This document shows, in pieces, positions 33,046-45,726 of a stretch of DNA of 64,000 bases. The DNA comes from Pagrus major (taxonomy: Eukaryota > Chordata > Actinopteri > Spariformes > Sparidae). The notes beneath the pieces were generated by a model. The model worked only from the letters and a program-made list of their open reading frames with translations, made no database searches and was not told the DNA's origin. The stretch is taken from positions 12,702,443 to 12,766,442 of the forward strand of contig NC_133236.1 of the NCBI RefSeq assembly GCF_040436345.1, in the 5' to 3' direction. The position numbers and the translations under genes were made by a program. Numbering within the stretch: position 1 is the first letter of the stretch; each line of letters opens with the position of its first letter.

Positions 33046-36000
33046 AATGCTCTTAGGAATCAGTTGCTTTCAGTCCAAAGCATGCAAACTACAAATCATT
33101 CTGTATGCACACTCACGCTCGACTCACCGCTGTGTCTATGGGTGAATCCACAAACTAAAGTTTTGTGGAGCAGAACCAGCGATGACACTAACAGCGATAG
33201 GCGTCAGTCAGGCAGGCGAGGTGGTACTAAAGAGGGGTAAGAGGGTGTTTACCACCCTCTGCGCACCACACACACACCATGCATGCCACATGACCGCATC
33301 ACCATTTGCAGCTGCTCCCTATTCTCACCGTCTGCCCTGACAGGACCTGACTGTGTGTGTTATACATGGCATATATACAGTACGCTACAACTTTAGACAC
33401 TGACGTTGCTGAAATACCTATGAGCTCCATTTATCCTCTAAACGACCCTGTTCTGTAACACACGAAACAGATGAGGCTTGTTGGCCGCACCCACATATCC
33501 TAACAAAAGCTCTGCAGCAACTTTCTAAATTATTTTTTATTTAAAGTTAAGATTTCAGGAAATTGAGGGGCTTGGAAGTTTGGAGATTTTGAAGTGCTGA
33601 CTGCATTACCGGTAGTTTTCCTTGGTCTCAAATGTCCGGAAACATTTTTAGGCATAATGGATACCAAACAAACTGTCACTTGATATTAAATAAAAAGCTG
33701 GAACATTTTAGCTGAGGTTTCTGCAGGACGAAGAATGTAGTTAGCCTTTTTACAGAAAAACAGATTTGATTCAGTCAATGTAGTCGCACCCTTGTATTGT
33801 TGAGATTGAATGTACACAGTATTGATTGATACTACATTGTTGATTATTGGAGGCCTGACTAACCTGAACTGATTCTAACATACTGCTGCAAGCATTCAAT
33901 AATTTGTCTTGGTAGTAAATAATTATTTGCTGTTCTAACTGTACTCTGGATATAAATAGAGACTTAAGTGTTGCATGATGGGAGAGCTGCAACTTAAGAT
34001 CCAATTTACAATTATATGAGTAGATAAAAGTAGCAAATCCTTAAATTTATATAGCTGAAATCAACAAATATTTGACATTTTGCTTAAAACTGAACAAGGA
34101 ACCGATGAATGTTCCATCAAATGACGAATCGATACATCAGCTAATTGTTTGAAACAAAAATGATGGTCTAATTGGAATACACTGATGGTAAAAACATCAA
34201 ATCATTGTATATTTTTGGATGTCTTGACATAACCTAATAACATATTCAAATGTAAAAATAGTAAACTGTGTCGGTTATAAAACCTATCAACTGCTCCAGT
34301 TACAAGCAGGTTGAACCGAAAGCACAAGTCTCTTCTGCTTCTCCAATCTCTCAGTTCTGACCTCTGATCCCCGCCCTGCCATAGAGACAAGCTGACTGAC
34401 CCAGTCTGACCCCAGGGTTGTCACCAGGCAGGTAAAAACAGAAGCAACACATCTCTGGTTACACATTTAAGATGGACAGCTCGCATGCCAAGGGTGTGTG
34501 TAGGACCAGACCAGACGTTATAGCATGTTCTGAGTTGAAGTCATGGTGGAGTCTGTTGTAGAGGAGTTTACAGGTCCAAATAGCTGGGGAAAAAAACCCC
34601 AAAGAACATATTCAACCCAAACACAAAATGGACGTAAAGCCTGAACTGGATTTAAGGGTTTCTCAAAGGCAACTACACTCAAGTGGGTGATTTTCAGTGA
34701 TTTTGATGTATCCAAACTGTTTATTTTCAAGCTTTTCAAGATCGCATTTAAACAGACAAATGGAAATGCATGAAGAAATGCATCTCCACTCATTCATTCC
34801 AATGGGAAATTCACAAACATTGACACAGCACGCATATGTGCCAAGTTCCACACTGGCATTTGGCAAAAAGATGAGTGGTCATCTGGCAAAAAAGAAATGT
34901 TGAATCTGGCTCAAGTTTTGACACCAGGCAATGCCATGTCATCAGTTAAGATGCTGGACTGTCTAAACAAATGCATAAAAGCTCACATTCTTGGAAGATT
35001 TTTAATATTTCTACTGTTGAATTGGTGATTGTGACAAAAAAGCAAAAACAACTGCTGCCATGACAATTTTGTAGACATGTAAAACCCAGTCTTTTAGTAT
35101 TTTAAACAACTTTCACTTGAATTGCCATTTGAAAAGCTTCCACATTCCTGGATCTATTACTCAAACTGATCTAGCTGGGTTGTATTTCATAGTCTTATTA
35201 TTACTTGAAGCAATATGCCCCAACTAACACAGGTCCTTGCTTTGTTTTAAAGTAACACAGTGCTGTTTTCAGTATAAATTTGTGAACATAACATGCCTGA
35301 CCTTTTACCATTACTCTCACATCCATGTGTATTTACACAAACCCTAGACTTGTGTCTGAAACCAATGAACACTTAAGTCTAGAACTGAAATATGACCAGA
35401 TCTGGCTTTTGGTCAGGGAGATGGATGGTATGCCAGTAAGACGCCCATGCCAATTCCAAAGAAAGGGAGGATGAAATGAACAGTAAAGCATAGAAAGAGA
35501 CAGGTTCAGCAGGAAGGGAAGATGACTATATGAAGAAGGAAGAGCGAGTGAGAAAAAGAGATGGTGAAAGAGACAGGAAGAGTATGAGAGAAAAACAAAA
35601 AAGACAGGAAGTGAAAGTTCTGTCTAGTCCTGAAGAAACTGCATAAGAGAGTAAAAAATGTGATTGTTTGACGTTAAACTTGCAGCCTGATATACCTGAC
35701 ATACTGTATAACATGTGCAACCAGCTTGTGAGTTTATATAGGGACTTCATGGGTGGATAATACAGTAAAATAGTAATATTAGTATTGTTAGCAGCAACAA
35801 TCTAAACTTTTTGTACTGAATTACAAAGATTTAGTCACCAAACTCTACAGCAGATGTGTGATCAGATAGACTGGTGCAGTACCAGTGAACTTAGAAAACC
35901 ATTGCAGGATTTCAAAACAAGCTGTTATACCAACTATTAATCAGTGACAAAAATGGGTTCTTCTTCTTTGTCTAAGCTTAACTAGCCTTTCATTACACTT

Positions 36001-36588
36001 TATTTTACGGCTAGCTACCTGAGCATTAACTCAGCAGCATCAAACATACCAAACCATAAACGAGTAGAGAGCACTGAGGTCTCCAAAAGTATTGGAGGGC
36101 CATCCAAATGAGGAATACTTAAATTTCACTATAATTTAACTCTAAAGAAATTACATGAACTAGAGACTGGATAGGGATGACTGTTCTTCTAATCATAGGT
36201 TTCACCCTTAGTGCTATTATCTCCCCACCCACAGTGGAGACAGTAACACAATCAGCACCGCTGTAAATCAGTCACAGCCAAAGTCTTTCCATATGGAGAC
36301 TCTGAAATTAAATGCGATGATGCAGAGGCTGCTGTGAAGAAACCACCAAGGATTATCTTCAGGTGAATCATATAAAATACTGAGCTAGGATGCATGCATA
36401 CATTTTTTATACCTGGTTATCATGTGCAGAGTGGTGGGATGGTTAATTATCGTTGGGGTCTCTCATTTTAGCCCTTTAGAGATGTAAACAAGTCGCCCAC
36501 CGCCCAATTAGAGTACACAATATGCAACTACCAGGGAAAAGTAAAGATCCTCAGGGGACAGTTTGGGACAAAGCCCATCAGTTACTGT

Positions 36589-36628
<40 letters not shown>

Positions 36629-38084
36629 ATCCCTCTCTTTTTAGTTTCCTCTGCAGGGAGCAACAGTTTGGAAAAGTCTGCAACCTCACTGGACACACAT
36701 TTAAAAATACACTAATTGTGTTTTTGGTCAATAATTTGGATTTTTACTTGACTGATTTCATTAGGCATTAGTAGATATGCAATGCATGTAAAGAGTGATT
36801 AGATAACTGGCATTATACAGGCTATTTTGCACAGACATTATCAATAAAGGTGTGCCTTGAGAGTCTGGCCTGCCCTTTGGTTCACCTTAGGCACAATTTG
36901 AAAACAACTGAACTTGAGCATGACAATGAACCGGAAAAAAAGAAATGATATTGGACAATATTAGCTTATCACAAATATATCAGAACATAGAAATCATAAT
37001 GCAGAAATGCTAAATATGTTCTATGCCATTCAGAAACAGTTTGTTGAACTAACAAAAATATAACATTTACCAAAAATGCTTATGTTGCGTCTCAGATGTT
37101 ATAGTTTCTGTGGGATGTCAATAAAACCATAAATAAACACAGAAAATCAATCCAATTTTGAGTAGTGTACATGCTCTGAACACATTTTGGGGTGTAGGGG
37201 TTAGGGGGAGGGGCTGTCACTCTGCAAGAGCTCCAAAAAATGCTTGGGCCATCTCTGGTAACACCTTTTGGCAGGCTGGGGTGTGATAAATCATTTCAGC
37301 TGACCCCACAAGTCAGATAGGATGATTCATTAGAATGCTGATCTATTAGAATATATTATGATTCATACACCACTTAATTTCACCTCATTAATCAGACGAA
37401 GACTGACTAATTATCCGTACTACAACACACTTTCTAGTTAACTTGCATCTGTTTCCATTCAGCTTGTCGCATTTTAATTGTGCATACATGCATGCCACTT
37501 CAATCAATCAGAGCCACTTGAAATGCTGTGCCGAAATTCACTGCGGATAGTCACGATTTCATCTAAGTATTACGTTATATACTACAAAACCTGTATGTTT
37601 GGCGATACGCCAGGTAACGTAAAATTGCCAGATCTTTGAATGGAATAACGTTCCTCCCATGCAAGAGAACAGCACTACTACGTACAGGTCAAACACCAAT
37701 AGTAGTTTTGATTTGAAAAGTGGGCATGTCTCAAGTCTAACGCTACTACAACACTCAGGACAGGGACAGACACCGCATTAGACATTGTTTAAGCACAATA
37801 TTTGAACGGTCTCTTGAGCTGCCATGAATATCAAAGACTTGAGTCAAAGCTCATTTTTAGTTCTGCCTACTTCTGGGAAGCTTGTGTGACATCTGAGCGG
37901 CCATATTGCAGAAAAGTTTAACTCCCTGTTCACCTTATCCCACCGAGTGAACGTGTTCTTTAACTCCCCAAACTCGGGTGAAACGACACATTAGAAGTGA
38001 AACTTACTCAAACTAAAGCCTAAACTCCCCCCTCCTGTTTGTGTGCTAGCTATAACCCTTAAAAGTGAGACGAGGGTTACTCAC

Positions 38085-38460
38085 CGGGAGTATTTTCGGC
38101 AGGTATTCGTGGCCAAATACCAACATCAACACTGAAACGTGTGGCACTGACTTTAGCTAGCAGCTTTATTCTCTCTTCAAATGTCCGCTTCCTCTTTTCA
38201 CCGTGTTTTGTGTTTCCTCTTTGGCTTGAGTAATATCGTCCCGGTCCCGTTATTTATTTCCGTAGTAAGCCATGATTCACACCCTCCGTGCCCGGCCGCC
38301 GCTGCTGTACCGGCCGCCGCTGCTGTGATGAAGTGTACTATTTTTGAAAGAAAGTCACTCCTCTTCTCCCCGGTCCGGTCCAGCCCCCTGCTCTGTGACA
38401 GTGAGCGGCTGCTGCCTCTAAACCAGCTCAGTGCGCACCAGGCAGTCAGTACCACAATGT
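38085..38460 (-). promoter_or_regulatory. dtnb: Putative dtnb promoter and non-coding first exon
   Basis: This is the only CpG- and GC-rich stretch upstream of the dtnb ATG. It includes a tandem ccggccgccgctgctgt motif near 38293-38327. On the minus strand a strong donor (CTCCCG then GTGAGT) ends at 38085. Coding exon 1 needs such a 5' non-coding exon because its ATG is one base inside an acceptor. A short reading frame from an ATG at 38126 (14 codons to the donor, MLVFGHEYLPKILP) is out of frame with dystrobrevin after joining. The transcription start is not determined. Confidence 0.5.
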
Positions 38461-39260
38461 TAGTTTCATTCTACAGTTAATTAAATGTGATTAATCGATA
38501 AAATATGTCTTTTAATTCACACAGGGAGGATTTTTTTTATCGGTTATCAGTTTCTGCTGTGTTAATACGTCATAATCCCTCCATGAAGAAAGTAAACCCT
38601 GAGCGTAGGTTTCCAGGCTTCATTAAAGTTTCACCCACCATAGCAGACAAACATACATAGGTATTTTGGACTGCCATATAAAACTGAAAGTATTAAACTA
38701 CCTCAAGGATACTCAAGTATTAACATAGTATAATATTGGGGATTCTTTACTACAGCCTGTCCAGTGGAGTAAATGAACCAAGTCAGCTAGGCTAATGTTG
38801 TAAGCAACAGTTTTAACATAGTTGAACTTGATTTATGTTTCATTTTGTGCTACTTCAGATGTCATCTACACAACATTTTAAAAGTAACCCTTTTCTCTTG
38901 TTTTTATTCCTTGTTTGTTATTTATTTGTTTGTTTCTTAGCTGCACCAGAGTTAGCTAGCCTATAAGCTTATTTACAATCATAGTTCCCGGGAGACACAT
39001 AACTAAAGAGAATTAACATCATGGTATAAAAAAACACACAGTTACAAGACAATACAACAACATCAGCAACCCCAACAACAACAGCGATAACAAGATGATT
39101 ATTTTACATAAGCTACTGTGTAGTATAGCCTAAATGTGGTGAAGTAATAATTGATAATAATAAATTAATAGTTTGCCTTTGAATTGTAATAAAGGATTGG
39201 AAATGGAAAGACTCAAAGTACAAGTGAGCTGACCCCAAAACTGTTGCCTACTGTAGTTAA

Positions 39261-40321
39261 AGGTGCACTATGCAACTTTTTTTACAGGCCTGTAATCAAA
39301 CAAAGGCCCTTTTCACACAGATTTCACAATATCACCGCAATGAAGGCTCGCACACTGAACCAAGCAGCGCGTGTCATTTCATACAGCATGCCGCTGTTGC
39401 GGAACCAAAAGAGGCGTGACGGTACACATTATAACGTGGGGATCTGTGTGGGGTTTTTAACAGTTTCCACCTGTTAATCTAAATATGTATCCACTGACTG
39501 TAATCACATGGATGCTGTCATAATGTGTTGTGATTGAGATCCTGACCCACCATGCATTGTGGAAAGTTTCCTGGTCTAAATTACATCACAATCACCATCA
39601 GTAAATAGCAGACCCTGTCTGGCTCTCACGGAGAGGGGTGCTGTTTTCTGGGAGGTAGTTTACTGAAGACTCGGTAAGAAGGGCTGATCATCGCAGTGAC
39701 TTTTCATGATTAAATTTGGTGTTTTTTTCTAGTGTAACTACAACGACAAAATAGTGGAAGGCGACGAAGACATTCAGAGTTACTGCTCAAAATCACGTCA
39801 CATAATCATCACCAGTCAACCGTGGGAGCTGCCTGGCTCTAGCTGCCAGAGACAGATGCTGTTTTTGGGGCGGAAGTATGACGAAGTGTCGGTAGATCAG
39901 ACAGGATGACAGCGACTTTCCCGTGTATGAATTTGTTTTTCTTCCCCTCATATAAGTTGCTGAAGACACTACCTGCTACCACATTACTGTTGTTTGGTCT
40001 AGTAACTTTGCTTTGCTGGTTGAAGTGTGGAACGTTTCTCTTTTATTTGATGAGTGAAGGACCTGTTTAGTTGTCCGACTGAACGCCATCAAACGGACAT
40101 ACCCCTGTCCCCTGTCCCGGCTTACTCTTAGACACAGCCGTCATCTTGCCTCTGTTACGGCTCTGTTACTACCTCCGCTGGCGGATCAGAGGCAGAATGG
40201 GGGACCAGTTTCATTCCGCCTCTGATCCGCCAGTGGAGGTAGTAACAGAGCCGCAGAGGAGGCAAGATGACAGCTGTGTGTAAGGTAACTACTATATGAC
40301 CAAAAGTGACATGGTGCACCT
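39261..40321. mobile_element. TTAA-flanked element, family C, with internal hairpin
   Basis: TTAA at 39257-39260 and 40322-40325. Inverted ends AGGTGCACTATGCAAC and AGGTGCACCATGTCAC match at 13 of 16 positions. 1,061 bp without a transposase frame. Contains a large hairpin at 40133-40278. Confidence 0.8.
40133..40278. repeat. Long hairpin inside family C element
   Basis: Two arms of about 67 bp (40133-40199 and 40212-40278) are nearly perfect inverted copies, around a 12-base loop. The arms include ggcggatcagaggc on one side and gcctctgatccgcc on the other. Confidence 0.85.
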
Positions 40322-40929
40322 TTAAATAACTTCAGTCAAAGTACTCAGTTACATCCCATTATTATATATTCCCATGTCTTTTTGTAACTGTTACTCCTGA
40401 AATTTGATTAATAGCTTTTTCTAGAAGAATCTGTGGTATTGTTGCCACAATGTCAGTCAACCTCTCTCTCTCTCTCTCTGTTTTGTATTTGACAAAGCTT
40501 CATTCTCCTGAGGTTGTGACATTCACCAGCCATGTGTGATTAAACTACACGTACGCACCACACACACCTCTTCCCTCTGCGGATTACAGTTAAAATTAAG
40601 CAGCCACCATATTATGCAGGCTATAGTTAATTTGGACATTAATTGATTGACATTTTGAAGTAATTACAGAAAGATTACAGGAGTGCTCAAGATTAATCCA
40701 CATCAAATGAATGTTACACATCTCCTTACCCTCCTCTTCCACCCTCACTGAGAGTATTTGTCATGTAAGCAGTTTTTTATTTGATTGTTTAGCTCTCATA
40801 TTTTACATTATTAATTGACTGTATAATTTGTAGCTCATATTGAGTGTTTATGCTGATGAACAGTCTCTCAAACAGAACAGGTGACAAGCTGGAACCTATA
40901 CAACACAGTTGCCTACTGTGATTAAAGTG

Positions 40930-41432
40930 ATGGAATAAGTACTCTTCAACACAATTTCTTCATTGTTACTTTAACAAACTTTAAAGTAAGAAAAAAGTAT
41001 AATGTACTTCAAAAGTAAAAGTACTTATTGGGCAGAGAAGTCCATTTGAGAGTGTTATATTGTTATATTTAGTGTAGAATTGGAAAATCATTACTGATGC
41101 ATTGACACGTTGGCAGTATTTTAATATTACTAATTAGATATCACTAATATCTGATTGAGGTGGGGTGACTTTTTAATACATTAAACACTGTTGGATAGTT
41201 TAACCCATAGCAATGTATTATACTTTATAATTCATCATATGCATTTATGTAAGAATCATAATCTGTAAAGTGACTGTAGTATAGTTTTCAGAAAAATTTA
41301 AAGCAGTAACAATATTTACCTCTGAAATATACTAGGGTAGAAGTTCATTTGGAAGTAGCATAAATGGGAAATGTACAAGTACAAGTACCTCAAAATTGTA
41401 CTCGAGTACATGTATATACATTCCACCACTGT
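40930..41432 (+). repeat. Dispersed teleost repeat with stacked gtac motifs
   Basis: acttcaaaagtaaaagtact through acaagtacctcaaaattgta to ttccaccactg. Opposite-orientation pieces of the same repeat flank the element at 1002-1354. Confidence 0.6.
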
Positions 41433-42060
41433 GTAATTGGGTGTCTACAACAAAAAGAGAGAATTATTCAACATATTAGAAAGGAACCTGGAAGGTCTTG
41501 CTATGTGAAAGAGGAAGAGCCTTTTGAGGAAATTGTGGGAAAAAAACATGCAACTCTGAAATAATTAACTCACTGGTTTACACATTAAGCAAAATCAACA
41601 CATCCTGTGACTAAAGCAGTTTCCCATCAAATTCACCAAATATGTTCAGTACATATCAGTGTAACTGAATTACACATATCATTTCATCACTTGCAGAAGT
41701 GAATTACTGGAATATAAGACCATTTTTAAAATGCTGCATATCTTATATGTAATAATAGCAAAGGTTTTCACTGAAATCCAAATATTTTAAATCATCGTCT
41801 CAATCTTTGATACAATGTTGGAAACAATAATGCAGACATCAGATTTTTGAGAAAAAAATCTGCCAATTGTGCAAAACACTGTGCCAGCCTAACATCAATA
41901 CACAACAACAGAATCCACATTGCATAGCAACAGCTGCAAGTGTGCCGGTGTACTTCCCAATTTCATGTAAATCTGGCAAAAAAAAGCAAGAAATTCCGCT
42001 CAGCGCCATGTTTACACAACAGGGTCGATGAATTGACCAACACAAGTGACGCAAACACTC

Positions 42061-42092
42061 AGATAAAAGGCTGCCAACAATCTCTGCAGTGT
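42061..42092 (+). promoter_or_regulatory. tlr5s: Possible tlr5s TATA-like element
   Basis: cagataaaaggctg at about 42059-42072 resembles a TATA box roughly 110 bases upstream of the ATG. This is a weak sequence-only call; no NF-kappaB site was evident nearby, and a separate 5' UTR exon is not excluded. Confidence 0.25.
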
Positions 42093-42173
42093 AGAGCTCT
42101 GGTTTTTACTGCAAAGACCGGATCATTATTTCATCTTATAGGAGTTGGATTTCTTCTGGCAGGCAGCGTGAAG

Positions 42174-42221
42174 ATGTGGACGCTCAGTCTTCAGGCGATC
42201 GTCGTCTGTGTTTTCCTACAG
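42174..42221 (+). CDS. tlr5s: tlr5s exon 1, signal peptide
   Basis: Sixteen codons, phase 0, ending at CAG before GTAGGT. The hydrophobic core AIVVCVFL is typical of a signal peptide. This ATG was chosen because exon 2 opens directly from an acceptor with no suitable ATG of its own. Confidence 0.8.
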
Positions 42222-45200
42222 GTAGGTAAACGTACAGCATAATAGAGATGTGTAAATTGAAACTTTGTTTACATGGCAACCATGAAAATAGAAATGTGGC
42301 CTTAAATTTGAAGACAAGGCAAGTTTACTTGTAAAGCATATCTTCTTAAACAAAAAAAAAATATTAATTTGCTTTAAGATGTCTAGAAAATGGGAAATAT
42401 TGCTACAAGACTGTATCCTAAAGGACACAATTACATAAAGGGGAAGAATATGAATAATGATGTTGTTTTCATGCCAAAAGGCTGATTGCACTGTTGTTGT
42501 TTAAGAAAAGACTAACAGACTAATAACAGACTGTAAGCAGATGTTATTAAGTCTTCTATTAGAAAAGGCAACTTATATAAAGAGGGAGACATGATATGAT
42601 TGGTAAGGATTTATTGCTTTTGTGAATCATATGTACACAATATATAAACAGGGAGAGAAAGTATGAATTGTCTTTGGTGTAAAGTTTCTAGAATGTTTTT
42701 TAAAGTAATGAAATGTTTTGATTATTCTTTTCATTTTGTGTGGATTTCTTCAATGTATGTTTTAAAGAGTGCTGAAGAAATACATTAGAAAAACATTTAA
42801 AGACAAGTAGGATGAAATGTTATAAAAACAGAGTTTGACAGTGCAGTTACAGCCCAATAATTAGTAATAACACGAAAAAGGATTAATTCATCAGTCAAAG
42901 GCAGAGGAAAACAAAAAAGCAATTCATAAACAGACATCATGAGCAACTGATCTACATCTTGAAAGGTGTATCTCTTCGTCCAGGTGTGCTTGACCTACAA
43001 ACCCAAAGCATCAGTATTTGACAAGCTGGGAATAGTCCTGAAAAATTCCCGAACAAGCAGTTGTCCTGAATTCTGAAGTCCTAATTCCTGCGAAAATTAG
43101 ACTAAACCAGAGTTTGAATTAGTTGTAGCCTCATAAAAGGTTAAATACTGATCGTTGTGAAACACTTTTTCGGTGTGACGCTGCAGCTGGCTCCTCTTTA
43201 GCTATAGCAGTTGAATATATAACATATATATGAATTATGACTGTTGTTTTTTTTAGCTGTGTACAGTAGTGTTGCAATTTAATAAACAGCTGCTGCGAGA
43301 GTGATTGTGTTTCTTTTTCATAATGACAGATGATTGATTTAATGAGTAAAAATAATTTGTATTTGAGTATTATGTTAAGGGTGTTATGGATAATGATAGT
43401 ACTGAGTTTTGACTCTCGTCTCTTCTCCTGTTCTCATCTCTTCACCCGAGTTGGGAATGTGACTCATCGATCAACCTTTAAGTTATTATTGGTTGACTTA
43501 AGAAAAAAAAACAACACTCACATTTTCAAATTTTCTCTTGCAGGTGCCAGGTTGTTTTCCATCATGCCTCATCGTCGGCTCTGTAGCCAACTGTGCTTTC
43601 AAGAACCTCCGCTCAGTTCCTCCTCTCCCTCCCAACATCACCCACCTGTACCTGGAGATGAACCGCATTGCTGAGATCAACTCCACCTCCCTGTCAGGCC
43701 TGAAGGAGCTGCAGGAGCTGGACCTCGGACGACAGTATGTTCCTTCATTTGTGATCAGGGACAATGCGTTCAGCGGACAAAGACGCCTGAGGAGGCTGGT
43801 GCTCGGCTTCAACAAAGGCCTTCATCTGGAGCCAAAGGCTTTCGAGGGACTTTCCGGTTTGAAGAACCTCTACCTGGATTACTGCTCACTTGAAGACGCC
43901 ATACTGTCAGAAAACTATCTGGAGCCACTGTCTTCTTTAGAGACTCTTGACCTCTTTGGTAACAAGATTGAGAGACTCCAGCCTTCAATGTTCTTTGCAA
44001 ACATGACTAATTTGAAAGATGTGAATCTCAAGCTGAACAGGATTGACAAAATCTGTGAGTCTGATTTAGTTGGTTTCCGGGGAAAGCACTTTGAGGTTCT
44101 GAACTTGGAATCTGTTCTGTTAAAGGCCATGTCTAGTAAAGGTTTTGACTGGCAGACATGTGGGAACCCTTTCAGAGGAATATCCTTTCAGACACTCGAC
44201 CTGTCAAACAACGGGCTCAGTATCCATAAATCAAAGCAGCTCTTCAGAGCCATTGAGGGGACAAAGATCTCCTGTCTCAAACTGTCAGGACACATGGGTA
44301 GAGGATTTTCATTCAGTGTTCTCCCTGATCCAGACCGCAGCACGTTTGAGGGCCTGAAGAACAGCTCGATCCTTACTTTGGATCTGTCTAAAAACAAGAT
44401 ATTTGCATTGCAACAGGGGGTTTTTAGTCAGCTGAAAGAGGTCGAAATCATCGACGTTTCTCGGAACCGCTTGAACCAGATCCACAGGGATGCCTTTATG
44501 GGTCTTAAGGGTCATTTAAAAATGCTCAACCTGTCGCACAACCTGCTCGGGGAAATCCGTTCTTACACTTTTGCCTCTCTGACAAACCTGAAAGTGTTGG
44601 ACTTGTCTCACAATCACATTGGTGTACTCGGTTTTGACTCATTTGATGGACTTGACAACTTGAAAGCGTTGATTCTAACAGGAAACTCTTTGCGAGATCT
44701 TGGCTTCCCTGCGTCTCTACCCAGCTTAGATTATCTCCTGTTGAACGACAACAAGTTGACCTCCTCGTCAGTATACAGTCTCACACGGTTTGCCGATAAT
44801 GCCATGCATCTGGACATTAGGAACAACAGATTAACAGACCTGGGGGATGTTTACACCTTTCTGGCTCGGCTGGAGCACCTCCAGCATCTCTTCTTTGGAG
44901 GAAACACCATCAGGACGTGCAACCTCAATAGACAAGTTACAGCAGCTGATTTGAATAATTTCCAAACTCTTGATCTTCACGGAAGCTCTCTGCAGTCTAT
45001 TTGGTCTCAGCGGAAATGCCTGAATCTGTTTGACTACCTCAGACATGTGACTGTTCTCAACTTGAGCTTCAACTCACTGCAGTCTCTTCCTCAGGACATT
45101 TTCAAGGGTCTCAGGTCAGTAGAGACGATGGACCTCTCATTCAATACCTTGACCTATCTCCAGCCTGACATCCTACCAAAAAGTCTTAAAGTTCTCAACC

Positions 45201-45433
45201 TGTCTAACAACTTCATCGCCTCCCCTGACCCCACCGCTTTTCGCTCTCTCAGCTCCCTTGACCTCAATATGAACCGATTTCATTGCAATCCAAACCTGAC
45301 AAGCTTCCTGACTTGGCTGAACAACACAAACGTGACCTTCCTGAGACCCGTCAAAGAGCTCAGATGTGAATTTCCTTATGGTTTCTATAATGTTCCTCTG
45401 TTAGAGTACTCTGCTCAGGTCTCACACCAGTAA
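42174..45433 (+). CDS. tlr5s: Soluble Toll-like receptor 5, two exons
   Basis: TLR5 senses bacterial flagellin; the secreted fish form (TLR5S) is thought to bind flagellin in the extracellular fluid and boost membrane TLR5 signalling. Exon 1 (42174-42221) encodes a hydrophobic signal peptide, MWTLSLQAIVVCVFLQ. A GTAGGT donor joins in phase to exon 2 (43544-45433, acceptor ctcttgcag), giving about 645 residues. Exon 2 carries an N-terminal cap (CFPSCLIVGSVANC), about 20 leucine-rich repeats of the LxxLxLxxN type, and a C-terminal cap region (FHCNPNLTSFLTWLNN, then a Cys before FPYGFYNVP). It stops with no transmembrane helix and no TIR domain, as known for TLR5S. No TIR relic is seen downstream. 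A polyadenylation signal is at 45721. Confidence 0.9.
43544..45433 (+). CDS. tlr5s: tlr5s exon 2, leucine-rich-repeat ectodomain
   Basis: 629 codons open without interruption, from VPGCFPSC to SAQVSHQ and TAA at 45431. Repeats such as LKVLDLSHNHIGVL, VEIIDVSRNRL and SVETMDLSFNTLTYL are evenly spaced. Several N-x-S/T glycosylation sites are visible. Codon use is more GC-rich than the flanks, as expected for an active gene. Confidence 0.93.
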   Translation: MPGCFPSCLIVGSVANCAFKNLRSVPPLPPNITHLYLEMNRIAEINSTSLSGLKELQELDLGRQYVPSFVIRDNAFSGQRRLRRLVLGFNKGLHLEPKAFEGLSGLKNLYLDYCSLEDAILSENYLEPLSSLETLDLFGNKIERLQPSMFFANMTNLKDVNLKLNRIDKICESDLVGFRGKHFEVLNLESVLLKAMSSKGFDWQTCGNPFRGISFQTLDLSNNGLSIHKSKQLFRAIEGTKISCLKLSGHMGRGFSFSVLPDPDRSTFEGLKNSSILTLDLSKNKIFALQQGVFSQLKEVEIIDVSRNRLNQIHRDAFMGLKGHLKMLNLSHNLLGEIRSYTFASLTNLKVLDLSHNHIGVLGFDSFDGLDNLKALILTGNSLRDLGFPASLPSLDYLLLNDNKLTSSSVYSLTRFADNAMHLDIRNNRLTDLGDVYTFLARLEHLQHLFFGGNTIRTCNLNRQVTAADLNNFQTLDLHGSSLQSIWSQRKCLNLFDYLRHVTVLNLSFNSLQSLPQDIFKGLRSVETMDLSFNTLTYLQPDILPKSLKVLNLSNNFIASPDPTAFRSLSSLDLNMNRFHCNPNLTSFLTWLNNTNVTFLRPVKELRCEFPYGFYNVPLLEYSAQVSHQ

Positions 45434-45720
45434 AAGTACCTAAAAGGGAAGAGATATGTGTTTTCTTTCAGGATGACACCTACACTGTAAATTGTAAAAG
45501 TTGACTTTACTTAGTTAAACAGAGGTTCCATATTGTTCATTTGAGTTTATAAAATCTGAATTTGTCAGTGCAAGTTACTGTAATCTCAGAAAAAAACACC
45601 TAAATTCTGTGAAGATGTATAAAAACCTGTACATTTTATTCATGATCATGTAATAAGACCGTTCGTTGAAATTTGTAATTTCCATGTATAATATAAATGT
45701 AAATCAAATTTTCTCTCAGG

Positions 45721-45726
45721 AATAAA
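45721..45726 (+). terminator. tlr5s: tlr5s polyadenylation signal
   Basis: Canonical AATAAA 288 bases after the stop codon, the first on this strand downstream of the gene, with T/G-rich sequence following. Confidence 0.6.

Larger units (their letters stand above)
24863..38084 (-). other. dtnb intron 1 (inferred)
   Basis: About 13 kb without a recognisable exon. It contains AC, GT, CT and GAAA microsatellites, fish dispersed repeats at 26845-27138 and 34020-34175, a TTAA-edged repeat near 27624-27873, a possible hAT transposase relic at 26565-26801, an unclassified repeat-like tract at 31870-32320 and a hAT-like element at 32323-32552. Nothing else was recognised. Confidence 0.5.
38470..42060. 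other. Intergenic region between dtnb and tlr5s
   Basis: No ORF with recognisable coding similarity. It carries the 1.06-kb TTAA-flanked element (39261-40321) and a dispersed fish repeat ending in the typical stacked gtacttgag and ttccaccactg motifs (about 40930-41432). Confidence 0.5.

Noticed and set aside
38181..38480. 99-codon plus-strand frame with Ala-rich run over the GC-rich region
   Set aside because: Produced by the GCC/GCT repeat in the probable dtnb promoter; no similarity to a known protein.
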